A stretch of 64,000 nt of DNA. Origin: Chryseobacterium paludis (lineage in GTDB: Bacteria > Bacteroidota > Bacteroidia > Flavobacteriales > Weeksellaceae). The notes under the pieces are model-generated. The model ran no database searches. It was given only the letters and a program-made list of their open reading frames with translations, and was not told the origin of the DNA. The first letter of the stretch is position 1; each line of letters begins with the position of its first letter. The stretch is taken from the NCBI RefSeq assembly GCF_025403485.1, contig NZ_CP099966.1, positions 3,509,001-3,573,000 of the forward strand, read 5' to 3'. The position numbers and the translations under genes are program-made. Shown here in pieces: positions 18,057 through 26,939 of this stretch.

Positions 18057-18558
18057 TTTCTACGAAACTGAAAGATTGATCATTCGTCCAATATCTTTGG
18101 ATGATAGTGCTTTTATATTTGATCTTTATAACAGGCCAAAATTTATTAAATTTATTGGAGATCGCCAGCTAAAAACGATTTCTGATGCAGAAGACTATAT
18201 TAAAAACAGATTTCTTCCTCAGCTTGAAAAGTTAGGATTTGGAAATTATTTGGTTGTAACGAAAGATGAGAATAAAAAAGTCGGTGCTGTAGGTATTTTT
18301 GAACGTGATGGGCTTGATATTTTGGATATTGGCTTCTCTCTGTTGGATGAATTTGAAGGAAAAGGTTATGCCTATGAAGCAGCAATGATGGTTAAATCAA
18401 TTGGAATGGATGAATTCGGATTGAAGAAGATATCTGCTATTACTTCCAAAGATAATTTTTCTTCACAAAAGTTAATCGAGAAACTTGGATTGAAATTCCA
18501 AAAATATGTAACTCTTCCCAATGATGAGGAGGAATTAAGATATTACGAAACTGAGTAA
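18025..18558 (+). CDS. GNAT family N-acetyltransferase (RimJ/RimL-like)
   Basis: A 177-residue acetyltransferase starting MSLRNQPKENNFYETERLIIRP. It has the GNAT sequence order of the RimJ/RimL type: TERLIIRPISLDD, GDRQLKT, FGNYLVVTKDENKKVGAVGIFER, the acetyl-CoA loop DEFEGKGYAYEAA, and KISAITSKDNFSSQKLIEKLG. The frame extends to a TTG at 17998, but the ATG at 18025 is preferred; it lies inside the end of the upstream gene. Substrate (ribosomal N-terminus or small molecule) cannot be told from sequence. Confidence 0.85.
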   Translation: MSLRNQPKENNFYETERLIIRPISLDDSAFIFDLYNRPKFIKFIGDRQLKTISDAEDYIKNRFLPQLEKLGFGNYLVVTKDENKKVGAVGIFERDGLDILDIGFSLLDEFEGKGYAYEAAMMVKSIGMDEFGLKKISAITSKDNFSSQKLIEKLGLKFQKYVTLPNDEEELRYYETE

Positions 18559-18567
18559 ACGAATAAT

Positions 18568-18608
18568 AAATAACACGAATTCTTAAATTGAAAAAATTCG
18601 TGTTATTT
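18568..18608. terminator. Bidirectional terminator hairpin
   Basis: A perfect 14-bp inverted repeat, 18568-18581 against 18595-18608 (core AACACGAATT/AATTCGTGTT), between the converging acetyltransferase and bcp genes. The T-tract is short, so a minor doubt remains. Confidence 0.75.
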
Positions 18609-18618
18609 ACCTTTAATC

Positions 18619-19068
18619 TTATTCTTCTAAGATCTGTTCTGCAGCTGTTTTTGAACTTACTTTTTCAATAACTCTTGTGCAAATTCCCTTTTCGTTAAAG
18701 ATAAAAGTAGTTCTTACAATTCCCATATAAGTTTTGCCAAATGTCTTTTTCTCCTGCCAAACACCAAATTTCTCGATAATATCACGGTTTTCATCAGCAA
18801 CCAAATCATATGGAAAAGCAAATTTGCTGTGAAAGTTTTTTTGTTTTTTTACAGAGTCTCCACTTATCCCTAAAAGCTGAAACCCGGCTTTCTTTAGTTG
18901 AGAATAATTATCACTTAAATTACATGCTTCCACAGTACACGTTGGTGTATTGGCCTGCGGATAAAAGAATATAACTAATTTTTTTCCAATCAATTCCGAT
19001 GAGATTATTTTTCCTCCGTCCTGATTGATTCCTTCAAAATCGGGTAATTTGTCTCCTACTTTCAACAT
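18619..19068 (-). CDS. bcp: Peroxiredoxin, Bcp/PrxQ type (thioredoxin-dependent thiol peroxidase)
   Basis: A 149-residue 2-Cys atypical peroxiredoxin that reduces hydroperoxides with electrons from thioredoxin. The active site FFYPQANTPTCTVEACNL has the peroxidatic Cys44 and the resolving Cys49 of the Bcp type. GISGDSVKKQKNFHSKF and RTTFIFNEKG complete the family pattern. Note Ala-Asn in YPQANTPTC where Lys-Asp/Glu-Asn (YPKDNTPGC) is more common; the catalytic Thr and Pro are kept. Divergent from nth with a 32-base gap, so the two promoters overlap. Confidence 0.94.
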   Translation of the reverse strand: MLKVGDKLPDFEGINQDGGKIISSELIGKKLVIFFYPQANTPTCTVEACNLSDNYSQLKKAGFQLLGISGDSVKKQKNFHSKFAFPYDLVADENRDIIEKFGVWQEKKTFGKTYMGIVRTTFIFNEKGICTRVIEKVSSKTAAEQILEE

Positions 19069-19100
19069 AATGTTTATTTTTGTTCAAATTTAGTGGTTAA

Positions 19101-19721
19101 ATGACAAAAAAACAAAGGGCAGAACTTGTTCAGTTTGAATTAGAAAAACTATATCCCGAAGTTCCTATTCCGTTAGCTCATACTGACGCTTACACATTGA
19201 TGGTTGCTGTAGCGCTTTCTGCGCAGACAACAGATAAAAAGGTGAACGAGGTAACCCCGCAGCTTTTTAAAGTGGCAGGAACGCCAGAAAAGATGGCTAA
19301 ACTGGAAGTTTCAGAGATTAAAGAACTCATCAAAGAAATAGGACTTTCAAATACAAAAGCTAAAAATCTAAAAAGAATGGCTGAACTTTTATTGGAAAGA
19401 CATCATGGGGTAGTGCCCCAGACATATGAAGAACTTGAAGCTCTACCGGGAGTTGGTCATAAAACAGCCTCCGTAGTAATGAGCCAGGGGTTTGGATTTC
19501 CCGCGTTTCCTGTTGATACGCATATTCATAGATTAATGACCCAATGGAAACTCACCTCAGGAAAAAATGTGATAGAAACGGAAAAAGACGCAAAAAACAT
19601 ATGGAAGGAAAGTGTTTGGAATAAGCTTCATCTCCAGATCATTTTCTATGGCAGAGAATATTCTCCTGCAAGAGGAAAAGGAGACAAAGATTTTATTACA
19701 AAGATGATGTTTGAGAAATAA
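19101..19721 (+). CDS. nth: Endonuclease III, without the Fe-S cluster cysteines
   Basis: A 206-residue HhH-GPD DNA glycosylase/AP lyase that removes oxidised pyrimidines in base excision repair. Visible: SAQTTDKKVNEV, the helix-hairpin-helix LPGVGHKTASVV with catalytic Lys121, and FPVDTHIHRL with catalytic Asp139. The C-terminal region that in E. coli Nth carries four cysteines for a 4Fe-4S cluster reads FYGREYSPARGKGDKDFITK; in fact the whole protein has no cysteine. Catalysis should persist, because both active-site residues are present, but the cluster loop is lost. Converges with the DinB-like gene, stop to stop, with no spacer. Confidence 0.93.
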   Translation: MTKKQRAELVQFELEKLYPEVPIPLAHTDAYTLMVAVALSAQTTDKKVNEVTPQLFKVAGTPEKMAKLEVSEIKELIKEIGLSNTKAKNLKRMAELLLERHHGVVPQTYEELEALPGVGHKTASVVMSQGFGFPAFPVDTHIHRLMTQWKLTSGKNVIETEKDAKNIWKESVWNKLHLQIIFYGREYSPARGKGDKDFITKMMFEK

Positions 19722-20168
19722 TTAGTGATCCAGCAACCTTCTGTGGTAATTAATTTGCCCCAGGTGATAGCTCAAATGCCCGATCAAATGAATCAGGAAA
19801 TATTCAGTTGTCATTTTATATCCCAAAGCTTCAAGAGGATATTCGTTCTTTAGGTGAGAATCAGTTAATTTGTCAAGGGAAGAATTTACAACTTCAATTG
19901 TACTTTCTATTTGCTGAATTAATTCAGTTCGTGGAATATTTTTTAATGAAAATTCAAGTTCTCTGTTTCTTATATATCCGGAATGTCCAAGTATTGCACC
20001 CACAAAATGGCTAAGATTTCCAACCAAATGAAGACAGAGGTTTCCTGCAGAATTTGAAATATGCTTGTCTATTAACCAGATTGACTCTTCATTTTGGTAC
20101 GCTTCAATTTCTGATTTTAATTTATTTAAATCTCTGGTATAAAGAGATTTTAGCGAATCTGTTATCAT
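19722..20168 (-). CDS. DinB family protein
   Basis: A 148-residue four-helix-bundle protein of the DinB superfamily, starting MITDSLKSLYTRDLNKLKSE. Three histidine sites match the metal triad of the family: His in NLCLHLVGNLSHFVGA and in LIHLIGHLSYHLGQINYHRR. DinB-like proteins include thiol-dependent S-transferases using bacillithiol or other thiols; the exact reaction here is unknown. The frame is open to 20204, but the ATG at 20168 gives the family start. Its stop codon abuts that of nth on the opposite strand. Confidence 0.85.
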   Translation of the reverse strand: MITDSLKSLYTRDLNKLKSEIEAYQNEESIWLIDKHISNSAGNLCLHLVGNLSHFVGAILGHSGYIRNRELEFSLKNIPRTELIQQIESTIEVVNSSLDKLTDSHLKNEYPLEALGYKMTTEYFLIHLIGHLSYHLGQINYHRRLLDH

Positions 20169-20191
20169 TTTATTATATTTAAGTAAATGTA

Positions 20192-20226
20192 AAAAAAGCC
20201 GCAAATATTAATTCATGGCTTTTTTA
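20192..20226 (-). terminator. Terminator of the DUF885 gene
   Basis: Arms AAAAAAGCC (20192-20200) and GGCTTTTTT (20217-20225) with a 16-base loop. Read on the minus strand it ends in a T-tract. Confidence 0.7.
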
Positions 20227-20238
20227 TTTTGTTGAAAA

Positions 20239-22035
20239 TTACTTCTGCTTCTTTGCCCAAAGTTCCATTTTTCTATTCAGGACATCCAAAGGAAGACATC
20301 CCTGACTCAAAACTTCGTCATGGAAACTTGCCAGACTAAATTTACTGCCTAGTTGTTTCTGGTATTTATCACGAAGTTCACGAATTCTTAAAGAACCTAT
20401 TTTATATCCTAAAGCCTGTCCCGGCATTGCCATGTATCTTTCCACTTCTGCAGTAGCTCCTGCTTCATCATAGGAAATATTGCTTAAGAAATATTTTATA
20501 GCTTCTTCTCTTGTCATTCTTCCTGTATGTAATCCAGTGTCCACGACCAATCGTACCGCTCTCAGCATCTGATCGCTTAAGTAGCCCATTTTTTGATAAG
20601 GATCGGTGTATAATCCAAACTCAGGACCTAAAGTTTCACAGTAATGTGCCCAACCTTCTCCATAGGCTCCAAACCAACCAAATCTCATAAACTTTGGTAA
20701 CTTCGTGTTTTCCTGTTGAAGGGAAACCTGATAATGGTGTCCCGGAATAGCTTCATGTAAGAATAGGGATTCCATTCCTGAAGTCACATTAAATTTTGAA
20801 GGATCGGGAAGAGGAACATAGAAAATGCCGGCTCTTTTTCCATCTGGAGTTCCCTGGATGTATTCTGCACTCGCACTTGCTTCCCTGAATTTCTCGGTTT
20901 GTCTGATTTCAAATTTTGTTTTTGGAGTTACACTAAACATGGTCTTTAGTTTCGGGGTAATTTTAGATAAAATCCCGTTAAAACCATCCAGAACTTCTTT
21001 TGAAGTTTTATAAGGCATTGCTTTAGGATCAGTTTTTACAAAATTGATAAATTCTTCCAGGCTTCCGGTAAATCCAACCTGTTGCTTCACTTTTTCCATT
21101 TCTGCACGAAGCATGGCTACCTGCTGAAGTCCAATTTTATTAATTTCTTCAGGCGATTTATTAGTTGTGGTCCAACTTTTTACATAATATTGGTAGATTT
21201 CATTTCCTCTTGGAAGACTGTTGTATCCATCAGTATCTCTTCCTTTAGGAAGGTATTCCGTTTCTAAAAACACACCCATTTTGGTATAAGCAGGAATGAT
21301 TTTTTTCAAAATAGCGTCTTTATAAAGAGCTGTAAATTTATCTTTTTGAGCTTTCGAAAAATCTTTTGGGAAATTTTTGATGGGTCCGTAGAAAATATTT
21401 TTGTCAAAATCAGGGGTAATAATTTCCTCCGCTTTCATCTGAGGAATCATTTTTACAATCAGTTTTTTAGGTAAAACGACTTTATTATTGATTCCTTCTT
21501 TAAAATTTTCTATTGCACTATCCATCCATAAGGGAAATTTATTCATCCTTTGTAGCCAATCTGCGTAATCTTTTTCTGTTTTAAATGGCTGGCTCCCTTC
21601 ACCACTTCCAAATAAAGGGAAATTTAAAGGCAGGCCCGTAAACTGACTAAATGGAATGTATTCCGGATGGTAAGCATAAGCTTCAATTTTATCTTTCAAT
21701 GTATAATCCAGAACATCGTAAACTACCTTGTCATCGTCTGAAAGACCATTGTAATCTACCTTGTCTAATTGATTTTGAATTGAATTGTAAAAAGCGATCT
21801 CTCCTGTGATAAAATCTTTATCGATATTAATCGGCAGTTGATCGTTATATCTCGGATCACCTTGTGAGGTAGCATCCAATGGATATAATTTTAGGTATTG
21901 TTCATAATAGTTTGAAGCAATAGAATCCAGGTTGGTGGGAGTCACTTTTGTTAAGGGTGAATCAGATTTTTTACAAGCTGTAAGGCTTACTACTAATCCT
22001 AAGCACAAAATACCTTTACATAAAACATTTTTCAT
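20239..22035 (-). CDS. DUF885 family lipoprotein, putative metallopeptidase
   Basis: A 598-residue lipoprotein. The signal MKNVLCKGILCLGLVVSLTACKK ends in the lipobox LTAC with the acyl-carrying Cys at residue 21. The body is the all-helical DUF885 domain with the zincin-like motif LHEAIPGHHYQ (near residue 430) and the downstream YGEGWAHYCETLG, which supplies a glutamate and a histidine; GTPDGKRAGIFYVPLPDP precedes them. DUF885 belongs with the M2/M3-type peptidase clan by structure, and a peptidase role in the periplasm or outer membrane is likely but not proven. Monocistronic. Confidence 0.9.
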   Translation of the reverse strand: MKNVLCKGILCLGLVVSLTACKKSDSPLTKVTPTNLDSIASNYYEQYLKLYPLDATSQGDPRYNDQLPINIDKDFITGEIAFYNSIQNQLDKVDYNGLSDDDKVVYDVLDYTLKDKIEAYAYHPEYIPFSQFTGLPLNFPLFGSGEGSQPFKTEKDYADWLQRMNKFPLWMDSAIENFKEGINNKVVLPKKLIVKMIPQMKAEEIITPDFDKNIFYGPIKNFPKDFSKAQKDKFTALYKDAILKKIIPAYTKMGVFLETEYLPKGRDTDGYNSLPRGNEIYQYYVKSWTTTNKSPEEINKIGLQQVAMLRAEMEKVKQQVGFTGSLEEFINFVKTDPKAMPYKTSKEVLDGFNGILSKITPKLKTMFSVTPKTKFEIRQTEKFREASASAEYIQGTPDGKRAGIFYVPLPDPSKFNVTSGMESLFLHEAIPGHHYQVSLQQENTKLPKFMRFGWFGAYGEGWAHYCETLGPEFGLYTDPYQKMGYLSDQMLRAVRLVVDTGLHTGRMTREEAIKYFLSNISYDEAGATAEVERYMAMPGQALGYKIGSLRIRELRDKYQKQLGSKFSLASFHDEVLSQGCLPLDVLNRKMELWAKKQK

Positions 22036-22147
22036 TTCAGAATCTTTATAACAACAAAAGTAAGTAATATTAGGAGATCAGAAATGTCCTGATTGTCGAT
22101 TTTAGAAAAATAATTTTGAAAATATTTTTCAAATTCAATCTATTTTT

Positions 22148-22155
22148 TATCTTTG
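22148..22155 (+). promoter_or_regulatory. -7 promoter box (TATCTTTG)
   Basis: A perfect TAnnTTTG match 48 bases before the acidic protein at 22204. A TTTG lies 29 bases upstream, farther than the usual 17-23. Confidence 0.5.
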
Positions 22156-22203
22156 CTTAAAACATTTAACAATCATATTATTACAGCTCTTTTTTAAGAA
22201 ATA

Positions 22204-22665
22204 ATGAAAGGGATTTTAAAAATTTACCATCCGGACGAGACATTAAAATACAATATAAGAAGCACTTATTGCAAGGCTATTTATAGTAACCAACAACACT
22301 TTCTTGAAGTTGAAGTCATAACGGATGATGGCTTGGATCACGTAGACGATGATTCTTTACAGTATAACTTTCCTCAACTTTCACTTGAAGTTTTCGATTT
22401 TCCGATTGAATCTGCGGAGATTGAAGGAAAAACGATTAACATCAATGATTCCGATGAAGACACCTTTACAGAGGTAGATTTGTTTGATGATGAAGATGCT
22501 TTTATCTACGATAATGAGCTTTCATTTGAGAAAAATGAAGCGGGAGAGCTAGAATTGATCTGGAAAGGGACCATTGATGATTTCTACACAGGATCAGATA
22601 CTCCAATTGCTTTTAGACTTAAATGCGAATTTAAACAAGACCATATTGAGATAGACGAAGATTAA
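22204..22665 (+). CDS. Small acidic protein of unknown function
   Basis: 153 residues, cytosolic, strongly acidic (DDGLDHVDDDSL, NDSDEDTFTEVDLFDDEDAF, IEIDED at the end), predicted mostly beta. The estimated pI is very low. No known motif or domain is recognised. It has its own promoter-like box and stands alone between a divergent lipoprotein gene and the exbB operon. The clean frame, normal start region and AT-rich but typical codon use support a real gene. Confidence 0.7.
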   Translation: MKGILKIYHPDETLKYNIRSTYCKAIYSNQQHFLEVEVITDDGLDHVDDDSLQYNFPQLSLEVFDFPIESAEIEGKTININDSDEDTFTEVDLFDDEDAFIYDNELSFEKNEAGELELIWKGTIDDFYTGSDTPIAFRLKCEFKQDHIEIDED

Positions 22666-22804
22666 ATTCATCTTCCTCAGTCTTACTATAATCAATTTCT
22701 TTTCAAAATTCTTTTTTGGAAAGAAATTTGCTGTTTATGTGGCAATGGAAAAAATTTAAGTTGTTTTTAAGCATTTTTTAAGACATCAATTAATAATATT
22801 CCAT

Positions 22805-22812
22805 TACTTTTG
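22805..22812 (+). promoter_or_regulatory. -7 promoter box of the exbB-exbD-tonB operon (TACTTTTG)
   Basis: A perfect TAnnTTTG match 32 bases before the exbB start. No TTTG is seen at -33. Confidence 0.5.
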
Positions 22813-22844
22813 TCGTTTAAAATCATTATAAAATATTCAAATTA

Positions 22845-23549
22845 ATGCTGTTAACGGAACTTACCCAGATCTTATTTGCACAAATTGCGACACCCGCAGT
22901 TGCCACAGACAATTTAGAATTTTCATTTTGGAAAATAATGTTCCATGGAGGAGCTTTCGCTAAGATAGTGATGGCCATTGTGTTACTTCTTGGTGTATTT
23001 TCTGTTTATCTGTTTTTTGAACGTTTTTTCTTTATTAAAAGATTATCGTCGAAAACAGATTCCAACTTTATGAATAATATTGAAGACTTTATAAAAGAAG
23101 GAAAAATTGAATCTGCTGCTGATTACTGCAAAAGGCAGAATTCACCCGAAGGTAGAATTTTGGAAAAAGGAATTTCAAGATTAGGACGTCCTGTGTCAGA
23201 TATTGTAAGTGCAATGGAATCGCAGGCTCAGGTTGAAGTAGCCAATATGGAGAAAAACCTAAATCTTTTAGCTGTAGTTCCAAGTATTGCTCCTATGTTA
23301 GGACTTTTAGGAACTGTTATCGGGATGATTATTGCTTTCTTTAATCTATCTCATGCAACAGGATCTTTCTCTCCAAAAACTCTTTCAGAAGGTATTTATA
23401 CTGCGTTGGGACAAACGGCAGTTGGTTTAGCTGTAGCTATTCCTGCAAACTTTTTTTATAACATCCTTTTAACAAGGATTGATAAATTTGTACTGAAGAC
23501 CCAGAATATGTCTGGAGAATTTTTAGATCTTATCAACAAACCTTTATAA
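22845..23549 (+). CDS. exbB: MotA/TolQ/ExbB proton channel family protein
   Basis: A 234-residue inner-membrane protein. Three transmembrane helices (about residues 33-53, 147-170 and 185-207) flank a cytoplasmic domain. The family core VVPSIAPMLGLLGTVIGMI and YTALGQTAVGLAVAIPANFFYN is intact. ExbB pentamers with ExbD use proton motive force to drive TonB, powering TonB-dependent outer-membrane receptors. It is first of a three-gene operon with exbD (61 bases on) and a tonB-like gene. Confidence 0.93.
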   Translation: MLLTELTQILFAQIATPAVATDNLEFSFWKIMFHGGAFAKIVMAIVLLLGVFSVYLFFERFFFIKRLSSKTDSNFMNNIEDFIKEGKIESAADYCKRQNSPEGRILEKGISRLGRPVSDIVSAMESQAQVEVANMEKNLNLLAVVPSIAPMLGLLGTVIGMIIAFFNLSHATGSFSPKTLSEGIYTALGQTAVGLAVAIPANFFYNILLTRIDKFVLKTQNMSGEFLDLINKPL

Positions 23550-23610
23550 ATCTTTCTTATGAAACCGAAAGGTTCCATCTGACCATTTAAAAAAAAGTAA
23601 AAGTAAACAG

Positions 23611-24009
23611 ATGAAAATTCAAAGAAGAAATAAAGCGAATCCGGAATTCAGTTTGGCAGCGATGACTGACGTTATTTTGCTGATGCTGATATTTTTTATG
23701 ATCACTTCTTCAGCGGCCAACCAAAGTGCAATTGATGTTAAATTGCCAAAAACAACTTCCGTTGATGATAATATACCCAATCCACTGACTGTTAGTATAA
23801 AGCCTGATGGATCTTATTATGTAGATGATAAACCAGTGACTAAACAGCTGCTTGAACAAACTATTGTAAACAGTTTAGCCAATCAAAGCAATAAGTCGTT
23901 TACGATTCGTGCCGATGAAAATACATTACATAAAGATGTTGTTTTTGCAATGGAAATAGCTGAGAAATATAAATTCAACCTTGCGCTTGCAACAGTTAAA
24001 GATAAATAA
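23611..24009 (+). CDS. exbD: ExbD/TolR biopolymer transport protein
   Basis: 132 residues. A basic cytosolic start (MKIQRRNKANPEFSLAAMTD) leads into one membrane helix (VILLMLIFFMIT, residues 22-33) and a periplasmic domain (SIKPDGSYYVDDKPVTKQLL, FTIRADENTLHKDVV). The membrane Asp of the proton path is Asp20 in AMTDVILLML. It partners ExbB, encoded just upstream, and the TonB-like protein 27 bases downstream. Confidence 0.93.
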   Translation: MKIQRRNKANPEFSLAAMTDVILLMLIFFMITSSAANQSAIDVKLPKTTSVDDNIPNPLTVSIKPDGSYYVDDKPVTKQLLEQTIVNSLANQSNKSFTIRADENTLHKDVVFAMEIAEKYKFNLALATVKDK

Positions 24010-24036
24010 CCATTAGGTTGGTAAGTATTTAAAGAA

Positions 24037-24918
24037 ATGAAAAGTTATATCGTAAACAAAAATGAGGAAACGAGAGATCGGATAAAAAGTGGAATACTTT
24101 CTATTCTGATATGGTCTGCAATTCTACTTTTTGTTTTTCTTTATAAATTAAAACCCGAACAAGATAAAGAACCTGAAGTAATCACTACGATGTTGGTTAA
24201 CTTTGGGGACAATCGAAATGGGAATGGGGTAGAAGAGCCGGCAGAGCAGGAAGGAAGCTTAGCCGCTAAAACAGAAGAAATCACTCCAGAACCTGTAGAA
24301 GCAGCGGTTCCGGAAACTAAAACAGTAGTAAAACCTGAGCCGGAGCCTGAGACGAAAAAATCAGAATCAAAGGAAAAAATTATTACAGGAAATAATAAAA
24401 AAGTTAGTGTTCCAAAAAAGGAAGAATCTAAATCGAATAAAAAAGAAACAACAAGCTCTTCTGCTTCCAAAAATACTAAAAAGGCCACTGCTACAACGGC
24501 TAATTCAAAAACAGGTAACGGAGATGGAAAAGGAAATGCAGCGATTGGAAATTTAATTAAAGGGAGAGGAACAAAAGCAGGAGGCCAAGGAACAGGGACA
24601 GGTATTGGAAACGCTGGAGATCCTTTAGGAGGAGATGGAAACGGAGACAGTAAAGTAGGAATTGACAGAAAATTGGTAGGATATATACCCGGAACAATGG
24701 GCAGGGGTGGAGCACAGCCTCAACATAGCTGTACGGCAAGTGGTTCTGTTACCGTTGCTTATACAGTAGACAAAGCAGGAAATGTAGTCTCCGCAAGACG
24801 GGCAGGAGGAATATCTGATCCGTGTGTCTCTTCAACATCGGTAGCATGGGTTAAAAAGTATGTGAAAGCTGAAAAAGCAAGTACCTCTTCAACAGGAACC
24901 TACAAAATTACATTCTAA
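24037..24918 (+). CDS. TonB-like energy transducer
   Basis: 293 residues. A short cytosolic tail is followed by one membrane helix (GILSILIWSAILLFVFLYKL, residues 19-38), a long Glu/Pro/Lys linker (EPVEAAVPETKTVVKPEPEP), a Lys/Ser/Thr and then Gly-rich stretch (GQGTGTGIGNAGDPLGGDGN), and a compact C-terminal beta domain (SGSVTVAYTVDKAGNVVSAR) of TonB type. The C-terminal domain has two cysteines (HSCTASG and SDPCVSS) placed to make a disulfide. The operon with exbB and exbD identifies it as their transducer. A terminator follows. Confidence 0.87.
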   Translation: MKSYIVNKNEETRDRIKSGILSILIWSAILLFVFLYKLKPEQDKEPEVITTMLVNFGDNRNGNGVEEPAEQEGSLAAKTEEITPEPVEAAVPETKTVVKPEPEPETKKSESKEKIITGNNKKVSVPKKEESKSNKKETTSSSASKNTKKATATTANSKTGNGDGKGNAAIGNLIKGRGTKAGGQGTGTGIGNAGDPLGGDGNGDSKVGIDRKLVGYIPGTMGRGGAQPQHSCTASGSVTVAYTVDKAGNVVSARRAGGISDPCVSSTSVAWVKKYVKAEKASTSSTGTYKITF

Positions 24919-24925
24919 TATATAA

Positions 24926-24963
24926 AATAAAAAAAGCACTTTATTCAAGTGCTTTTTTTATTT
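24926..24963. terminator. Bidirectional terminator overlapping the end of the 24941-25333 gene
   Basis: Arms with core AAAAAAAGCACTT and AAGTGCTTTTTTT around the loop TATTC form a long stem with A and T tracts. The last codons and stop codon of the minus-strand gene lie inside the right arm, so one element ends both genes. Confidence 0.88.
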
Positions 24964-25333
24964 CGTTGATTCTATTTATAATGGGAAGTGCAAAAATTCC
25001 ACTTGTCTGAAGATATAATTCATAAAACGTTTTTGCTTTGACAAGGAAATCAGTATTGTTGCTTTGTTTTCCTGTAAAGTAAAAAAGATTTCCCAGCATT
25101 TCATAATAATCTTTATGATCTCTTTCCTGTCTTTCGTTGACAATTGCAATGATTTCTTCTTTGGATTTTGAAGATATTTCTACGAAGTCTATTTTAAAAA
25201 TATCCTTCATTAAGGAATCAAAATCCAATTCTTTCTGCATTAAGCTTTCTTCCGGTTTATCTAAAATAAGTTTTTCGAGTGCTTGGGTTAACTGGCGGAT
25301 GAGTCTTAATGTGAATTCTTTATCTGTTATCAT
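24941..25333 (-). CDS. Hypothetical helical protein
   Basis: 130 residues, predicted all-helical, with ERQERDHKDYYEMLGNLFYF near the middle and FLVKAKTFYELYLQTSG near the end, the latter resembling a TPR-like helix pair. The N-terminus (DKEFTLRLIRQLTQALEKLI) recalls DUF6483-type proteins, but I am not sure. It has no signal peptide or catalytic motif. Its C-terminal codons form part of the terminator stem. Start at 25333 gives MITDKEFTLRLIRQL; function unknown. Confidence 0.65.
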   Translation of the reverse strand: MITDKEFTLRLIRQLTQALEKLILDKPEESLMQKELDFDSLMKDIFKIDFVEISSKSKEEIIAIVNERQERDHKDYYEMLGNLFYFTGKQSNNTDFLVKAKTFYELYLQTSGIFALPIINRINEIKKALE

Positions 25334-25380
25334 ATTCTGGTTTTTTGTTGCAAGTTGTTAGAAGGTTGTTTTTAGTTTTG

Positions 25381-26784
25381 TTATGCGAAAAATAAATAGG
25401 CTAACGCAATAGAAGTGATAACACCTACCAGATCCGCCAAAAGCATGGCAATTACAGCATATCTTGTGTTTTTAACGGCTACGGCTCCAAAATAAACTGC
25501 AATCACGTAAAATGTAGTGTCTGAGCTTCCCTGAAGAACAGCGGCTAATTTTCCCTGGAAGCTATCTGCCCCAAAAGTAGACATGGTGTCAACCATCATT
25601 CCGCGAGCTCCGGAACCAGAGAGAGGCTTAATTAAAGCAGTTGGCAGTCCGTCGACAAATCTTGCATCTAAATTCGCTGCATTAGCAACCCATTTCATTC
25701 CGTCTATAATCACATCAAAAACGCCGGAAGTTCTTAGGAGTGATATCGCAATCAACATTCCGACTAAATAAGGGATGATTTTCACACAGGTGGTAAAGCC
25801 TTCTTTTGCGCCGTCTATAAAAGCATCAAATACATTGATCTTTTTGTAGACTGCTCCAAGAACAATAGCTAAAAATATAAAGAGAATCAATCCGTTACTA
25901 AGGATTTTACTGAATGTATCTAATTCATCTTTGCTTAATTGGACAAGATATAAAACCAAAAGTCCGATAATAGCAGAAATTACTCCTACATAGGCAATTA
26001 CAACCGGACGTAGTAAATTGATCTTCTGATATAAGGAAACAATGATCATTGCTGCCAATGTTGCTGTAAAAGTAGCAATCATACAGGGAAGAAAGATATC
26101 AGTCGGTGTTTTTGATCCCATCGAAGCTCTGATGGCAATAATAGAAACCGGAATCAGCGTCATTCCACCTGCGTGGAGACAAAGAAACATGATCTGAGAA
26201 TTGCTTGCCGTATCTTTATTGGGATTTAAGGTCTGTAAACTTTCCATTGCTTTTAAACCAAATGGCGTAGCCGCATTATCAAGACCTAAAAGGTTAGCAC
26301 TAAAATTCATTAGCATATGCCCAAATGCTGGGTGATTCTTGGGAATATCAGGAAATAATTTCGAAAAAAATGGTTGAATCAACCTGCTTAACAAATTAAT
26401 TCCACCTGCCTTTTCTGCAATACTCATAAAACCCATAAACAGGGTCATGATGCCGATCAGTCCAATGCATATTTTCACAGCTGTTTCTGCAGTGCCAATA
26501 ACTCCATCTGCCTCCTGAACACGGTAAACTTTTACATTTTGTTTTAATGAATCTGCTTTATAATGAATTCTGTTATCTGCGAAATCAGATTTCTTCATCA
26601 GGCTATCTCCGATGATTGGGGAGAGCGTGTTCATCTTTTGTGTTGCAATCTGTACAGTATCTCCTCCTTTTCCAACTACCATATCGTTGAAAATGGTATT
26701 ATAATGACCTGAAGAAATATATTTTATACTTGCAATAGCAATAGCTATAATAATGAAAGCGGACCAAATTCTGCTGAGAACCAT
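25381..26784 (-). CDS. Nucleoside recognition (Gate) domain membrane protein, SpmA-SpmB fusion
   Basis: A 467-residue inner-membrane protein with about ten hydrophobic helices. The N-terminal half carries the first Gate domain (IGIMTLFMGFMSIAEKAGGI, LLGLDNAATPFGLKAMESL) and the C-terminal half the second (VKIIPYLVGMLIAISLLRTS, PLSGSGARGMMVDTM, GSSDTTFYVIAVYFGAVAVK). In Bacillus the two halves are separate spore-maturation proteins SpmA and SpmB; in Bacteroidota they are commonly fused. The transported substrate is unknown. An N-terminal segment (NTIFNDMVVGKGGDTVQIAT) forms a probable extracytoplasmic loop. Confidence 0.9.
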   Translation of the reverse strand: MVLSRIWSAFIIIAIAIASIKYISSGHYNTIFNDMVVGKGGDTVQIATQKMNTLSPIIGDSLMKKSDFADNRIHYKADSLKQNVKVYRVQEADGVIGTAETAVKICIGLIGIMTLFMGFMSIAEKAGGINLLSRLIQPFFSKLFPDIPKNHPAFGHMLMNFSANLLGLDNAATPFGLKAMESLQTLNPNKDTASNSQIMFLCLHAGGMTLIPVSIIAIRASMGSKTPTDIFLPCMIATFTATLAAMIIVSLYQKINLLRPVVIAYVGVISAIIGLLVLYLVQLSKDELDTFSKILSNGLILFIFLAIVLGAVYKKINVFDAFIDGAKEGFTTCVKIIPYLVGMLIAISLLRTSGVFDVIIDGMKWVANAANLDARFVDGLPTALIKPLSGSGARGMMVDTMSTFGADSFQGKLAAVLQGSSDTTFYVIAVYFGAVAVKNTRYAVIAMLLADLVGVITSIALAYLFFA

Positions 26785-26939
26785 TTGATTGAATTAAAAT
26801 TTAAGAAAAGATAATAAATTATATGTAAAACTATTTAAACTTTTGCTTTTTTGAAATACTAAGATTCAATAAGTTATTAGGAGATCAAAATGATTCATCT
26901 AAACTTAAGTTCTTAACAGCCTGTAATAGGTTGATAAAA

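Noticed and set aside
24141..24488. Minus-strand frame antisense to the tonB-like gene
   Set aside because: Its Ser/Val/Phe-rich composition mirrors the Glu/Lys/Pro linker of TonB on the other strand; no start signal.
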